Below are positions 8,037 through 16,205 of a DNA stretch of 51,052 nt, piece after piece. The notes under the pieces were generated by a model. That model did not search any database, was not told the origin of the DNA, and worked only from the letters and a program-made list of their open reading frames with translations. The stretch is from IMG/VR virus record IMGVR_UViG_3300024520_000105, positions 1 to 51,052 of that record; one strand, written 5' to 3'. Each line of letters opens with the position of its first letter. Position 1 is the first letter of the stretch. Source of the DNA: a virus. A program made the translations under genes and the position numbers.

Positions 8037-10237
8037 ACTTGGCCTCCACCAGCTACTGCGCCACGCTGGGCCGCTATCTCGTTACCCACTACTTCACCCG
8101 TAGTCTCGTTGCCACTAGGCTGGGCGGGGGTTCCCTGTGGCAGAATGGATGGGGCAGAGTCCTGCAGGAACTTAGTCTGCTGTATCGCCTTCTTGAGCCG
8201 TGGCAGCCATGGAACCTCACTCTCTACGCCATTGTATGAAATCAACTCGCCCGTAAGCTCATGCATCATAACGTCCAAGTCATCGTTGGCATTGACCTGC
8301 GGTATCTCTGCCTCATTGGCCTTCATGCCCTCAATCATACGCCTAGCCTTGACCTCTGTAGCCTCTGAGTTGTCTGGCTTGATAAGGTCGTCAGACTCCC
8401 AGTGCAGCACATCGTCAAAGACCCGTTTGGCCACGTTGCGAAGGTTCAACACTGGATTGAGTATTGGCAATAGGTTCTGGGCGGCAAACGTAAGGTTCTG
8501 CCTGTCCATGATGTTCTGCTCAAAGTCTTGGACCAGCGTAATCTCTATGTCAAAGTCCCCATATAATTCTGTGGGGTTAATTTGTGTTTGTACTTGCTGG
8601 TCCGAGATTCGTATAATCTGGTCTTCCTTGCCGTAGATATGCCACAAGCGGATTTCCTTCTTAACCTGCCACGATAGCCACTGGTCTAGGATGTAGCGGA
8701 ATATCATCAGGTGAGGGCGAGCAGCAGCGTTGTTCACGTTCTCAGCCTCAGACGCACTTGTACGTCCGCCAAGCGGTGCACCCAATACTGTCTGCGTAGT
8801 TCCGGCTGTCTCGTTGCTGTCGTTCTCAAGGAAGGCCAGTATGTTGGCATTGTCAGAAACAGGACTTAGCTCAAACTCGCTAATGTCCTTAGACGGGTCG
8901 TTGCACTCATAGATTACGTCAGGGCCAAAGGTAAAGTTCTCAGTCTCTACGCCAGCATTCGTCACCCAGACCTCACCCTTCTTAACCTTCAGCGGGCGGT
9001 TATTGTTCACGGTTCTACGGTCTAGCCCCTGCTGCTTGGTAGTGGTCTGCTCGTTGATGTTGCCCCTAAGTATCTGCGCTAGACATGGGCCATAGAGCTT
9101 ATCGTTGTCTATGGGGAAGTTTCGCACCATCTTGTATGGGTACTCATCGTCAGGGTCTTTGTTGCGCTGGATGCGGACTACTAGGCCATTAGTAGGCTCT
9201 TGGTCGCTGATGATAGTGACCCAATACTTCTTAAGCTCATTCTTCTCTTCATCCCAACGCTTGCCCTTGGATTTAGTCTCGTCTATGGGCAATAGGGCCA
9301 TAGCCTGAAACTCTAGGAACTTGCCCTTGCGTGTCTTATCGGTGTTAGAGTCATAGGTGCTATTGTCTTCCTCGCTCTCTGTGCGTACATCGTCACCACC
9401 ACGGTAGAGGAGCGTAGTGTTTAGCTCGTCTACGTTCATATACAGGCCACGCCTAGCTGCGTCTCTTAGCTCTGTGATTCCCGTCTCTGACTTGACTACG
9501 ATGCAGTTCTGCTCTTGGATGGTCGGTATGTTCTGGTCAGCATAGAAGTTCCAGTTGGATATGGTGCCCCAATCTGGGCGATTCTCTTTGAGGACGCGCC
9601 TACGCTCTAATACGGTCTTGCCAGACTTGCCTACGGGCCAACGGTCCAGTACCTCGGCTGTCTCTTTCTTCCAATGAGAATACATAGGGACGTTGCCATA
9701 GGTGAATATCTCATGGGCGAATGCTATGGACTTTGAACCAAAGGACGACTGCTGGCGGGTCCACCTAGCCAGAGCCTGATGCTGGTCGGCCATCTCGTCG
9801 GCCTGCTCGCCACTACCCCACACCGCAGGATTCCACCTAGACTTAATCTTGTATGGGTCTTTCTTAGAAGTGAGAACGTCAATGAACATACCAGCCAAAG
9901 CCCTGACCTGACGCCAAAGGATAGTAGACCCAACCTTCTGGGTCTTGGTCTTGGTCATGTTGTCGTCAGAGTTGCGGTCTGTACGCCCACGCTCTATCTC
10001 ATGCTGGGCCTCGTTCTGGTTGGCCTTGAGGGACGCATCAGCCATCTTCCAGATTTCTTCAAGCTCGCTGCTTCTATCGCTCTTGAACTTCTGGTACTGG
10101 GTATCGACGTAGGCTAGGCACTCTTTTACCAAGTCTTCGTCGTCGGCCAGGTTGGGGGGATTGTAAGCGTCTTCGGTGTTCTTTATGACTTTGGGTTCAG
10201 TATCTGCGATAAAGGTGTCTAGGTCTTGGTCGGCCAT
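8033..10237 (-). CDS. Portal protein
   Basis: A 734-aa protein, the size of podovirus-type portals, which form the dodecameric DNA gate at one capsid vertex. It has a helical N-terminal clip/stem region (long Lys/Glu/Trp helices near 30-75), a mixed central part with Arg-Ala-Leu-Ala-Gly-Met-Phe-Ile-Asp-Val, and a long C-terminal helical tail with a disordered end. It follows the terminase block and heads the portal, scaffold, capsid cluster directly after a terminator, so it may be driven by its own start. Identity rests on length, architecture and gene order. Confidence 0.85.
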   Translation of the reverse strand: MADQDLDTFIADTEPKVIKNTEDAYNPPNLADDEDLVKECLAYVDTQYQKFKSDRSSELEEIWKMADASLKANQNEAQHEIERGRTDRNSDDNMTKTKTQKVGSTILWRQVRALAGMFIDVLTSKKDPYKIKSRWNPAVWGSGEQADEMADQHQALARWTRQQSSFGSKSIAFAHEIFTYGNVPMYSHWKKETAEVLDRWPVGKSGKTVLERRRVLKENRPDWGTISNWNFYADQNIPTIQEQNCIVVKSETGITELRDAARRGLYMNVDELNTTLLYRGGDDVRTESEEDNSTYDSNTDKTRKGKFLEFQAMALLPIDETKSKGKRWDEEKNELKKYWVTIISDQEPTNGLVVRIQRNKDPDDEYPYKMVRNFPIDNDKLYGPCLAQILRGNINEQTTTKQQGLDRRTVNNNRPLKVKKGEVWVTNAGVETENFTFGPDVIYECNDPSKDISEFELSPVSDNANILAFLENDSNETAGTTQTVLGAPLGGRTSASEAENVNNAAARPHLMIFRYILDQWLSWQVKKEIRLWHIYGKEDQIIRISDQQVQTQINPTELYGDFDIEITLVQDFEQNIMDRQNLTFAAQNLLPILNPVLNLRNVAKRVFDDVLHWESDDLIKPDNSEATEVKARRMIEGMKANEAEIPQVNANDDLDVMMHELTGELISYNGVESEVPWLPRLKKAIQQTKFLQDSAPSILPQGTPAQPSGNETTGEVVGNEIAAQRGAVAGGGQV

Positions 10238-10249
10238 TCTTATTCTCGC

Positions 10250-10567
10250 TTAAAGTTTTACGCCACACAAACTAGCCACATGATTCTGAGCTTGCGCTAT
10301 CATGCGCTTTAATCTGCGCCTATACTTAATCTGGCTAGGTCCACTAATCAAAGAGAGCGTCATGCTGTCTGCATTGGGCGATGTTATCTTGGCCCTAAAA
10401 TGCTTTCCTTTGTGCCGCTCTAGGTCTTGCATCGCCTTATTGCCTATGGCCTCTATCTGTTCGACTATGGGCTTGGACGTGTCTATTTCGGCATACTGAG
10501 CGTAGTTGGCCCCCTCGGTGGCGTTGTTGATTTCTGCAATCTCAATAACAATGTTCTCGTCGGCCAT
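10250..10567 (-). CDS. Hypothetical protein preceding portal
   Basis: A 105-aa protein with an acidic N-terminal half and a basic, helical C-terminal half (Tyr-Arg-Arg-Arg-Leu-Lys-Arg-Met-Ile). It is the first gene after the intrinsic terminator at 10578-10613 and therefore opens the head-gene segment. No family recognised. Confidence 0.65.
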   Translation of the reverse strand: MADENIVIEIAEINNATEGANYAQYAEIDTSKPIVEQIEAIGNKAMQDLERHKGKHFRAKITSPNADSMTLSLISGPSQIKYRRRLKRMIAQAQNHVASLCGVKL

Positions 10568-10577
10568 GTTATCCCCA

Positions 10578-10613
10578 CAAAAAAAGAGCAGCCACCCGTT
10601 AAGGCAACTGCTC
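10578..10613 (-). terminator. Rho-independent terminator within the late block
   Basis: On the minus strand GAGCAG (plus wobble pairs) and CTGCTC form an 11-bp stem around a TTAACG loop and are followed by seven T residues. It lies downstream of the 50-aa gene and upstream of the 105-aa gene, so it separates terminase/chaperonin from portal/capsid expression, either fully or as a level-setting attenuator. Confidence 0.85.
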
Positions 10614-10638
10614 CCGTTATATATTCGGTCAGAGCGAG

Positions 10639-10791
10639 TTATTCGTATGTCTTAGATGAATGGGCTTTTCGTACCTTGCCCCCAGAAACGACTATCTTTA
10701 GCTCCCCTTTACCGTGAGACTCTAATTTCTGCAGTATCCTTAGCACATCTTCGTGCGTCAGACCACTACATTTTGTATCGTGATTAGACAT
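10639..10791 (-). CDS. Small hypothetical protein
   Basis: A 50-aa protein (start MSNHDTKCSG) with an AGGA ribosome-binding sequence 9 nt upstream and the terminator directly after it. It has a helical centre and a basic C-terminus. Function unknown. Confidence 0.6.
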   Translation of the reverse strand: MSNHDTKCSGLTHEDVLRILQKLESHGKGELKIVVSGGKVRKAHSSKTYE

Positions 10792-10827
10792 TACACTATA
10801 TCCTGTGGTGTAGTCAAACCTTTTTTC

Positions 10828-11490
10828 TCATTTTTTAGAATTTGGGTCTAGGTATCCTGCTATCTGCAGGTTTATACCGCTACCCTCCCACAACTCATTC
10901 TGCTGGCGGGCGTCCCATTCAGGCCCATAGTCATACCCATAGCGTATAGTCTCTCTGCCGCTATAGGCTGTTATGCCCTGTATGTCTATACCACGCTCTT
11001 TGGCGATGCCCCATAGGTATAGCATACCCATACGCTGTCTACGGTGCTTCAGGTCAAGCATATCGCAGCCTACTAGATGTATACTCTCATAACCCTCGTA
11101 TATGGCCTGAGCGAGCAAGTATGGGGGTGTACCACCCCAGAAGTCTAACCCTGTATAGGCTTCTATAGCCTTTGTGCCAAGCTCCTCTTCTATTTGGGCC
11201 AAAGGATAGGCCTCGCTGTTGGTTATTTGCTCTGATTGCTCCTGTAGGACGATTCTAACCCCCTGAGAGCCTAGCCAGCTTAGTTGGTCTAGGTGTTTTA
11301 CCCCGTCTATCTCGCTTACTAGGTCTTTGCGCTTGTCTAATTGGTGCATTTCATAGATTCGGGAGATTCGATTGGCCCATGGCAGGCTCCTGAACAGGTC
11401 CCAGCATGAGTTCATAGACCAGAACTCCCCCTCACCAGCGTATGGCAGCTTGAGAGAGGGGCCAAAAGACATGATTGTGACGGCTTTCAA
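10828..11490 (-). CDS. Rossmann-like phage protein, glycosyltransferase/DUF115-like
   Basis: A 220-aa protein with the pattern of a phage family that begins with a strand and Gly-Pro-Ser loop (Thr-Ile-Met-Ser-Phe-Gly-Pro-Ser), then Trp-Ser-Met-Asn and Ile-Tyr-Glu-Met-His. Later come His-Leu-Val-Gly-Cys-Asp-Met-Leu and Gly-Met-Leu-Tyr-Leu-Trp-Gly-Ile-Ala-Lys-Glu-Arg-Gly. This looks like a nucleotide-sugar or nucleotide-binding Rossmann fold, but no activity can be assigned. I chose the TTG at 11490 because it overlaps the stop of the co-chaperonin gene; an ATG at 11523 lacks a ribosome-binding site. Confidence 0.65.
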   Translation of the reverse strand: MKAVTIMSFGPSLKLPYAGEGEFWSMNSCWDLFRSLPWANRISRIYEMHQLDKRKDLVSEIDGVKHLDQLSWLGSQGVRIVLQEQSEQITNSEAYPLAQIEEELGTKAIEAYTGLDFWGGTPPYLLAQAIYEGYESIHLVGCDMLDLKHRRQRMGMLYLWGIAKERGIDIQGITAYSGRETIRYGYDYGPEWDARQQNELWEGSGINLQIAGYLDPNSKK

Positions 11491-12119
11491 GCCAGCACCC
11501 CCACAATGCTCTTCCTGCTGCATATCCCAAACAGCACACCAGCTATCCTGAACTTGAATATATCGTCCCTACGGTTAAACACCACATTATCGCCTATACC
11601 GCAGTCTCTTGGCTCCATAGGCCCTACAGCCACTATATTGCCCGTATTGATGTCAAACTCAGCATTCCAGTCCGTGAGCCTAACCCCCTCATCGAACTCC
11701 TGCCAGTCTAGCTTCAATACCACCATGTCATCTAAGGGCAATATCTTGCCGCCTCGCATTATGAAGGGCGGGCATATCCGCTCACGGCAGAACCAATACT
11801 CCATAGCCCTATCGCCTAATGGCTGTAGGTTCTGTAGGTCCTGCTCTGGCACCCATATAGTCTCACCATCTGCCCAATTACGTTGGCGGGCGCACATATC
11901 CTTGGTGAACTGCTTACACCCATCCCCTATGTCTATGAGTTCGCAGAAGTTGGTCTTTTCATGGTAATTGGCGGGCAATTCTAAGACTTTACCCCCACCA
12001 AGGTCTATTCCCCTAGTCCCATCGCCCAAATCGTCCGCCTGGCCACACTTCCTGACTATCATGCGGTCTTTTATCAGGTATATGCGGCTTATATAGTCTT
12101 CAGTCTCTTGCTGATTCAT
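11487..12119 (-). CDS. Tandem double GroES-like co-chaperonin
   Basis: A 210-aa protein that reads as two GroES folds in a row. Domain 1 (about 13-120) shows Asp-Arg-Met-Ile-Val-Arg-Lys, a Leu-Pro-Ala...Glu-Lys segment where the mobile loop lies, Glu-Leu-Ile-Asp-Ile-Gly-Asp-Gly, and a closing Glu-Tyr-Trp-Phe-Cys-Arg-Glu-Arg-Ile. Domain 2 (about 126-210) shows Leu-Pro-Leu-Asp-Asp-Met-Val-Val-Leu-Lys, Asn-Ile-Val-Ala-Val-Gly, Ile-Gly-Asp-Asn-Val-Val-Phe-Asn and a closing Arg-Lys-Ser-Ile-Val-Gly-Val-Leu. GroES and T4 gp31 are single-domain subunits of a heptameric cap, so a fused pair is unusual. Its place between terminase and portal suggests help with capsid folding by host GroEL. Confidence 0.7.
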   Translation of the reverse strand: MNQQETEDYISRIYLIKDRMIVRKCGQADDLGDGTRGIDLGGGKVLELPANYHEKTNFCELIDIGDGCKQFTKDMCARQRNWADGETIWVPEQDLQNLQPLGDRAMEYWFCRERICPPFIMRGGKILPLDDMVVLKLDWQEFDEGVRLTDWNAEFDINTGNIVAVGPMEPRDCGIGDNVVFNRRDDIFKFRIAGVLFGICSRKSIVGVLA

Positions 12120-12270
12120 CCTTAGCCCTTTCTTCTGGATACCGACCTATCCACTCTTTGAACGCCTCCCTGTGCAACTTCACAGAATCGTCCGTAATCA
12201 CCCCATCAACAAACTCTTTCTCATACTTGAGAATAAGCTGCCCTATGATTTTACTCGCAAACACACTCAT
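12100..12270 (-). CDS. Small hypothetical protein between terminase and co-chaperonin
   Basis: A 56-aa, charged, helical protein (start MSVFASKIIG). Its ATG shares a base with the terminase stop (TGATG), and its end overlaps the co-chaperonin start by 20 nt. Tight coupling argues that it is real. Function unknown. Confidence 0.65.
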   Translation of the reverse strand: MSVFASKIIGQLILKYEKEFVDGVITDDSVKLHREAFKEWIGRYPEERAKDESARD

Positions 12271-14135
12271 CAATAACTCCTATAGCCCATATTGGGGCTT
12301 TTCTTGCGCTTCTTAGGTATGTCTGTAGCCGCCCAATAGTCTTTGGGGTTGTGTCGCACCTCTCTACCTCCTCTTTTGCCCAGATTGCCCACCCATCTCA
12401 AAGGTATCATAGCCCCATACCCCCATCCCGTCATGGCATGATTATCCTTGTCTCTAGGCTTCTCTGTAGCGTTCTTGTTGTCTATACGTCCCTTTTGCTC
12501 CTCATACACCCACCCCTCTACCTCTCTATATATGGGGCGATTGCATGGTAAATCAAAGATATACGTGTGGGGCGCACCCATCTGGCCCGTTACAGGGTGC
12601 TTGTGGTTAGGGTCTATCAGCAACTGCTGGTTTATCAGGGGCACCCAATGGTCAGTGAAGTTGCCCTTAGCCTTGGTCAGCCTATCCAGCCCAGCCCACT
12701 TATACACCTGCCCCAATGGGACCTGGTTGGAATCAGTATTAGTGCTAAACGACCTACTGTCCATAGCCGTCTTCCACACATACTCCCGCTCGGTAACCTC
12801 CCTATACCTTGGCAGCATCATACCGCTACGCTCGTCATGGTAGTTATCCAGCAATTCACGCCTATTGCCGCTAAGCTTGATTATCTCAGCCACATTCTCA
12901 TTTACGGTGCGTCCTCTAGTATACATGCACCGATAGATGAATACGTTAAGGTCTGGGTCTACAGAGAACCATAGGCAGCATGTGGGGTTATTGGTTCCAT
13001 GGTCTATGGACCTGTATAGCGTGTGATTATCGGGCGGGAACTCCCATAGCGGTGTAATCCAATGGACTGCAGGGTTCCACTCGTCCAATACCAGCCCACT
13101 CGTTACATGCCATTCCCCATAGAGCCTAGCCCTGCCCTCGGCTATACGCTTCCTGTCGTCATTCTCTATAGGCTCAGTCTCCCACTTGACCACTTCCTTG
13201 GCCTTCTCGGTATCAGGGTATATCCAGTCAGGCACGTCAAAGATGTCACCGCTCGTATAGGCCCTGACCGTATGGCCCTTAGTCACTTTGCCCGTAAGGA
13301 ATGGGCGTAACCATCCACCACCGCCAGTATCTGGCCTGCCATCTACCTTATGGGGCGTAGCTGCGAAGATATGCTTGCCCTTAGTCGTTCTCGTACCACG
13401 GTCTGCCCCATCAAACTTAGCCTCTACCCCCTGCTCATCCCACAGCCACTTATGTAAAGCCCCACCCTCATAGTTGCCTTGGTCCATCTCATAGGTGTAA
13501 AAGCCCAACGTAGACTTGCTCTTAGCCATCGTAATCGTTCTATCATGGCCCCAACTAGGCATGGATTTACCCTTTTTGCCCTTATAGGTCCTACCATATA
13601 TGCCCAATTCCTCGTCAGGCGTCCACTTCTTAACCAAATCCAGCCAGATAGGGTCTTCTAGCTTGGCCTGGTTGTAAGTGCTCACACCACACGATATAGG
13701 CCCCCTAAACGGCCTGTACTCTATGCCATGCTCTGTATACACCTCCCACGTAGGGTCTGTGACTAGCATGGGCGGGTCATCCAAGAACATCTTGACCACG
13801 GCACTTGTGGTCTTGCCAATACGGTTGCTATCGACCTCTGCCACAGCAGTAGCCTCATCGTCATTGATAAAGTCCTCTTGCTCCTTTGAGTTAGGGGCAT
13901 AGAATCTCAATGGGTTCCTTAGCTGTATCTGCTCTAGGGCAATGACATCGGCTGCGGTTTGGGGGTTGTCCTTTAGGTACTGTTGCGAATAGGTCAATAC
14001 GGTGCGGCCCAGAATAAGCCGCATACGGGCGGGGTCATTGATTAGCTTGACTAAATCCTCATTGCGCCTGTATTCGTCGTTATCGACCTCAGACACCTTG
14101 CCATCAGCGATTATAGTGTACTTAAAGGGATTCAT
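12270..14135 (-). CDS. terL: Terminase large subunit
   Basis: A 621-aa ATP-driven DNA-packaging motor with a C-terminal nuclease. Walker A is visible as Asp-Ser-Asn-Arg-Ile-Gly-Lys-Thr-Thr (102-110) and Walker B as Trp-Leu-Trp-Asp-Glu-Gln (230-235). The RNase H-like nuclease carries Asp378 (Ser-Ile-Asp-His-Gly-Thr), Asp459 (Ala-Met-Asp-Ser-Arg) and Asp562/564 (Asp-Lys-Asp-Asn-His-Ala-Met). Length is normal for the family. The gene overlaps its neighbours on both sides by one to four bases. It is the most reliable taxonomic marker in the window. Confidence 0.95.
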   Translation of the reverse strand: MNPFKYTIIADGKVSEVDNDEYRRNEDLVKLINDPARMRLILGRTVLTYSQQYLKDNPQTAADVIALEQIQLRNPLRFYAPNSKEQEDFINDDEATAVAEVDSNRIGKTTSAVVKMFLDDPPMLVTDPTWEVYTEHGIEYRPFRGPISCGVSTYNQAKLEDPIWLDLVKKWTPDEELGIYGRTYKGKKGKSMPSWGHDRTITMAKSKSTLGFYTYEMDQGNYEGGALHKWLWDEQGVEAKFDGADRGTRTTKGKHIFAATPHKVDGRPDTGGGGWLRPFLTGKVTKGHTVRAYTSGDIFDVPDWIYPDTEKAKEVVKWETEPIENDDRKRIAEGRARLYGEWHVTSGLVLDEWNPAVHWITPLWEFPPDNHTLYRSIDHGTNNPTCCLWFSVDPDLNVFIYRCMYTRGRTVNENVAEIIKLSGNRRELLDNYHDERSGMMLPRYREVTEREYVWKTAMDSRSFSTNTDSNQVPLGQVYKWAGLDRLTKAKGNFTDHWVPLINQQLLIDPNHKHPVTGQMGAPHTYIFDLPCNRPIYREVEGWVYEEQKGRIDNKNATEKPRDKDNHAMTGWGYGAMIPLRWVGNLGKRGGREVRHNPKDYWAATDIPKKRKKSPNMGYRSY

Positions 14136-14335
14136 TCACCCGCCATATACTCTCGCTCAGCATCCTCATCCATGAGCGAATTACGCACCACTCGCCCCTT
14201 GATATGCTCTAATACCCCCACAACATCAATAACGGTCAAGTCAGCCTCTTTCTCCCACCGACAACACGTATTCATCACTGAGTTGTAGAACTGCTCCACA
14301 GGCTTCATGGTCGGTACATCCATCTCATCACTCAT
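14132..14335 (-). CDS. Hypothetical protein upstream of terminase
   Basis: A 67-aa acidic protein whose stop overlaps the terminase start (ATGA). No domain recognised. Position next to terminase suggests a packaging accessory, without further evidence. Confidence 0.6.
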   Translation of the reverse strand: MSDEMDVPTMKPVEQFYNSVMNTCCRWEKEADLTVIDVVGVLEHIKGRVVRNSLMDEDAEREYMAGE

Positions 14336-14426
14336 GCCAATCTCCCACTAATGCTACCCAAAACATCGCCCCAACCAGAATAACACTCACTATCGCCCCT
14401 ATCCACTTGAACGTCTCAATTATCAT
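14328..14426 (-). CDS. Single-pass membrane microprotein
   Basis: A 32-aa protein, MIIETFKWIGAIVSVILV followed by a short hydrophobic end and an acidic tail: one membrane segment. The ATG overlaps the previous stop. It is the last of three overlapping membrane microgenes and could belong to a holin-like set. Confidence 0.6.
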   Translation of the reverse strand: MIIETFKWIGAIVSVILVGAMFWVALVGDWHE

Positions 14427-14560
14427 AAATCCCCCGTAACCTTAGCATATACCCACATAACCCCAAATATCGCCCACACAACCACCTTCAATATCCCAGT
14501 CAATACAGCACATAAACAACTTATCACCAATAAGGCCACCCACCTCAATGCTCCCCTCAC
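14423..14560 (-). CDS. Membrane microprotein
   Basis: A 45-aa, almost entirely hydrophobic protein with a GTG start inside the previous stop (GTGA) and its own stop overlapping the next ATG. One or two membrane passes are possible (Val-Ala-Leu-Leu-Val-Ile-Ser and Val-Val-Val-Trp-Ala-Ile-Phe). Function unknown; holin or antiholin is conceivable. Confidence 0.55.
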   Translation of the reverse strand: MRGALRWVALLVISCLCAVLTGILKVVVWAIFGVMWVYAKVTGDL

Positions 14561-14691
14561 AGGGCCAGCCTATCCAAATAATGACACGTAGCCCATATAC
14601 CACCAATAACCACGGCAAGGCATATAGCCAGTATGAGCCATTGGATTAAGCCCCTGAATAAATGGCCTGTGTCTAGCGGGGGGCGGTTCAT
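14557..14691 (-). CDS. Membrane microprotein
   Basis: A 44-aa protein with a polar N-terminus and one long hydrophobic segment at about 15-36 (Gln-Trp-Leu-Ile-Leu-Ala-Ile-Cys-Leu-Ala-Val-Val). Its ATG overlaps the HNH stop by four bases. First of three coupled membrane microgenes before the terminase block. Confidence 0.6.
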   Translation of the reverse strand: MNRPPLDTGHLFRGLIQWLILAICLAVVIGGIWATCHYLDRLAL

Positions 14692-15149
14692 GCTACCACC
14701 TCTTTCTTGTGTACCTCAGAGTGGTGTTGCGGGCAGAGCCACCGCACCTCTAGGGGCTTAGAATAATCGTCGTGGTGGGCATGTGTAAACAACCATCCAC
14801 ACACCTCACAAGGCTGACGCCACAGCTTGCTGCTCTCTACTGCCCGTCTAACCGCAGCGTGCGCCTTGTGCCTTTCTGGGCATTCTTCCCTGCGCTTACG
14901 GTTATGCTCGTTTATCTCTGGCAGGTGTTCTTTCGTGTATTTGCGCTTTCTAGCAGCCTCATATTCGGCATTGTCTGCCCTGTACTGCTTAAACCGCTCA
15001 GACTCCCGCTCCTTGTTCTTGCTGCGCCAAGTCTTGAACCGCTTGCTGCAGCACTCTTTGCACTGACAGAACAGCCCGTCCTTGTATCGCTTACCCTTGC
15101 TGAACATCGACTCGTCTTTCTCTGCGCCACATTTACTGCACTTCTTCAT
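14688..15149 (-). CDS. HNH homing-type endonuclease
   Basis: A 153-aa protein with an N-terminal zinc ribbon (Cys-Ser-Lys-Cys...Cys-Gln-Cys-Lys-Glu-Cys), a very basic charged middle, and a C-terminal HNH core: Cys-Glu-Val-Cys-Gly, then His-Ala-His-His-Asp-Asp-Tyr, then Trp-Leu-Cys-Pro-Gln-His-His. This is the layout of free-standing phage HNH nucleases that nick DNA beside packaging genes and spread by homing. The AGGAGG ribosome-binding site is clear. Confidence 0.9.
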   Translation of the reverse strand: MKKCSKCGAEKDESMFSKGKRYKDGLFCQCKECCSKRFKTWRSKNKERESERFKQYRADNAEYEAARKRKYTKEHLPEINEHNRKRREECPERHKAHAAVRRAVESSKLWRQPCEVCGWLFTHAHHDDYSKPLEVRWLCPQHHSEVHKKEVVA

Positions 15150-15160
15150 GCCGCCTCCTA

Positions 15161-15409
15161 TTAGTGTTGTATCTTAGTAATAGAAACGGGCGGCGCAGGC
15201 GGTTTCTTAGATTCTGTCTTGGATTGAGGGGTACACGGACAGCAGCAGCAGCCCAACATAGTCTCAGCACTGCTTATGCTTCTAGGTGGCGGGGGCGGGG
15301 CTTCTCTGCCCTCTGGCGGGGCTACAAAGCCTTGCTCGTCTGAACCATCACCACTAGCCAATACAGTCCCCGCACATAGCGTGGCTGCTAGTATTCTAGC
15401 TATTTTCAT
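15161..15409 (-). CDS. Small exported Pro/Cys-rich protein
   Basis: An 82-aa protein with a signal peptide (MKIARILAATLCAGTVLA, then Ser-Gly-Asp-Gly) and a short mature part that has a run of prolines and a Cys cluster Cys-Cys-Cys-Cys-Pro-Cys. The Cys near residue 12 does not sit in a proper lipobox. Function unknown; an outer-membrane spanin-like peptide is possible in size, but the lipobox is missing. Confidence 0.6.
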   Translation of the reverse strand: MKIARILAATLCAGTVLASGDGSDEQGFVAPPEGREAPPPPPRSISSAETMLGCCCCPCTPQSKTESKKPPAPPVSITKIQH

Positions 15410-15441
15410 CCTCTATCTCCCTTTACACGCATAATGTATCC

Positions 15442-15714
15442 CTATGGGGCGGGGGTTACGCTAGAACACCCCACGTATTGCACCACAATCTCGCCATCCA
15501 CAACCTTCTCACGGTACTTGGACGAATCATACATATCGCCTATAGCCGTAAACATCGCCGGCGTCAACAGAACTCTCTCATCGCCCTCCATCACAGACGC
15601 ATACTCAACAATGCCCGTACTCTCGTCCCATTTCACGACAACCGTTGGCCCTTCAGTCGGGGGGCTTACAGAATCCCCCACCCCAGAAACAGGCTGATTT
15701 GTTATGGTTCGCAT
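15442..15714 (-). CDS. Hypothetical protein
   Basis: A 90-aa acidic protein (start MRTITNQPVSGVGDS). I chose the ATG at 15714, which shares a base with the preceding stop (TGATG). Composition is beta-like with many Val and Gly. No recognised family. Confidence 0.6.
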   Translation of the reverse strand: MRTITNQPVSGVGDSVSPPTEGPTVVVKWDESTGIVEYASVMEGDERVLLTPAMFTAIGDMYDSSKYREKVVDGEIVVQYVGCSSVTPAP

Positions 15715-15863
15715 CACTTCGCCCCCCTATCAACCTTCTTAACACACCCACACGCACTATACCTCATACACCCACAGTTATCACACTTTATACTAGGCTT
15801 GGCTGTCGTCCAGTTCTCATTACCAGCTCGTATAGCCTTTAAGCCTTTAGATTCATTTGGCAT
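15714..15863 (-). CDS. Small zinc-finger-like protein
   Basis: A 49-aa basic protein with Cys-Asp-Asn-Cys-Gly-Cys followed eight residues later by Cys-Gly-Cys, a likely single zinc site. It is coupled to both neighbours by overlapping start and stop codons. Function unknown. Confidence 0.6.
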   Translation of the reverse strand: MPNESKGLKAIRAGNENWTTAKPSIKCDNCGCMRYSACGCVKKVDRGAK

Positions 15864-16062
15864 TGTTATCCCTCGGATGCGTCAAGTAATCCGTGTAGTT
15901 GCTTCTGGGGTCGGGCAATCCGTTCTCGTCACAGAACCTAGCTGCCAAATCAGCTATTGGGGCACAGTCATTGTTTGCACCCATCTTTGTGACCTCATCT
16001 CTAGTAGTAAGCCACGCACAGAACCCATAAACCGCTTCAGAACCAGTCAATACGCTATCCAT
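15853..16062 (-). CDS. Hypothetical protein
   Basis: A 69-aa protein (start MDSVLTGSEAVYGF). Its ATG shares a base with the stop of the 47-aa gene, and its end overlaps the next start by 11 bases. The central segment resembles small phage early proteins with a single helical bundle; not identified. Confidence 0.6.
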   Translation of the reverse strand: MDSVLTGSEAVYGFCAWLTTRDEVTKMGANNDCAPIADLAARFCDENGLPDPRSNYTDYLTHPRDNNAK

Positions 16063-16205
16063 CACTTGCCCCCCTTCTTCACCTTCTTCACCCGCTTAGC
16101 ATCGCCCATATGCTTAGCATTTAACCTCACTAGCTCCATAGCCGCTATAGGGTCATAACTAGCCACATACGCCATATAGTCTATCTTGAAGTCAGACTTT
16201 GCCAT
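16062..16205 (-). CDS. Small basic hypothetical protein
   Basis: A 47-aa protein (start MAKSDFKIDYMAYVAS) with a strongly basic C-terminus (Arg-Val-Lys-Lys-Val-Lys-Lys-Gly-Gly-Lys). It overlaps both neighbours. It could bind nucleic acid. Confidence 0.55.
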   Translation of the reverse strand: MAKSDFKIDYMAYVASYDPIAAMELVRLNAKHMGDAKRVKKVKKGGK

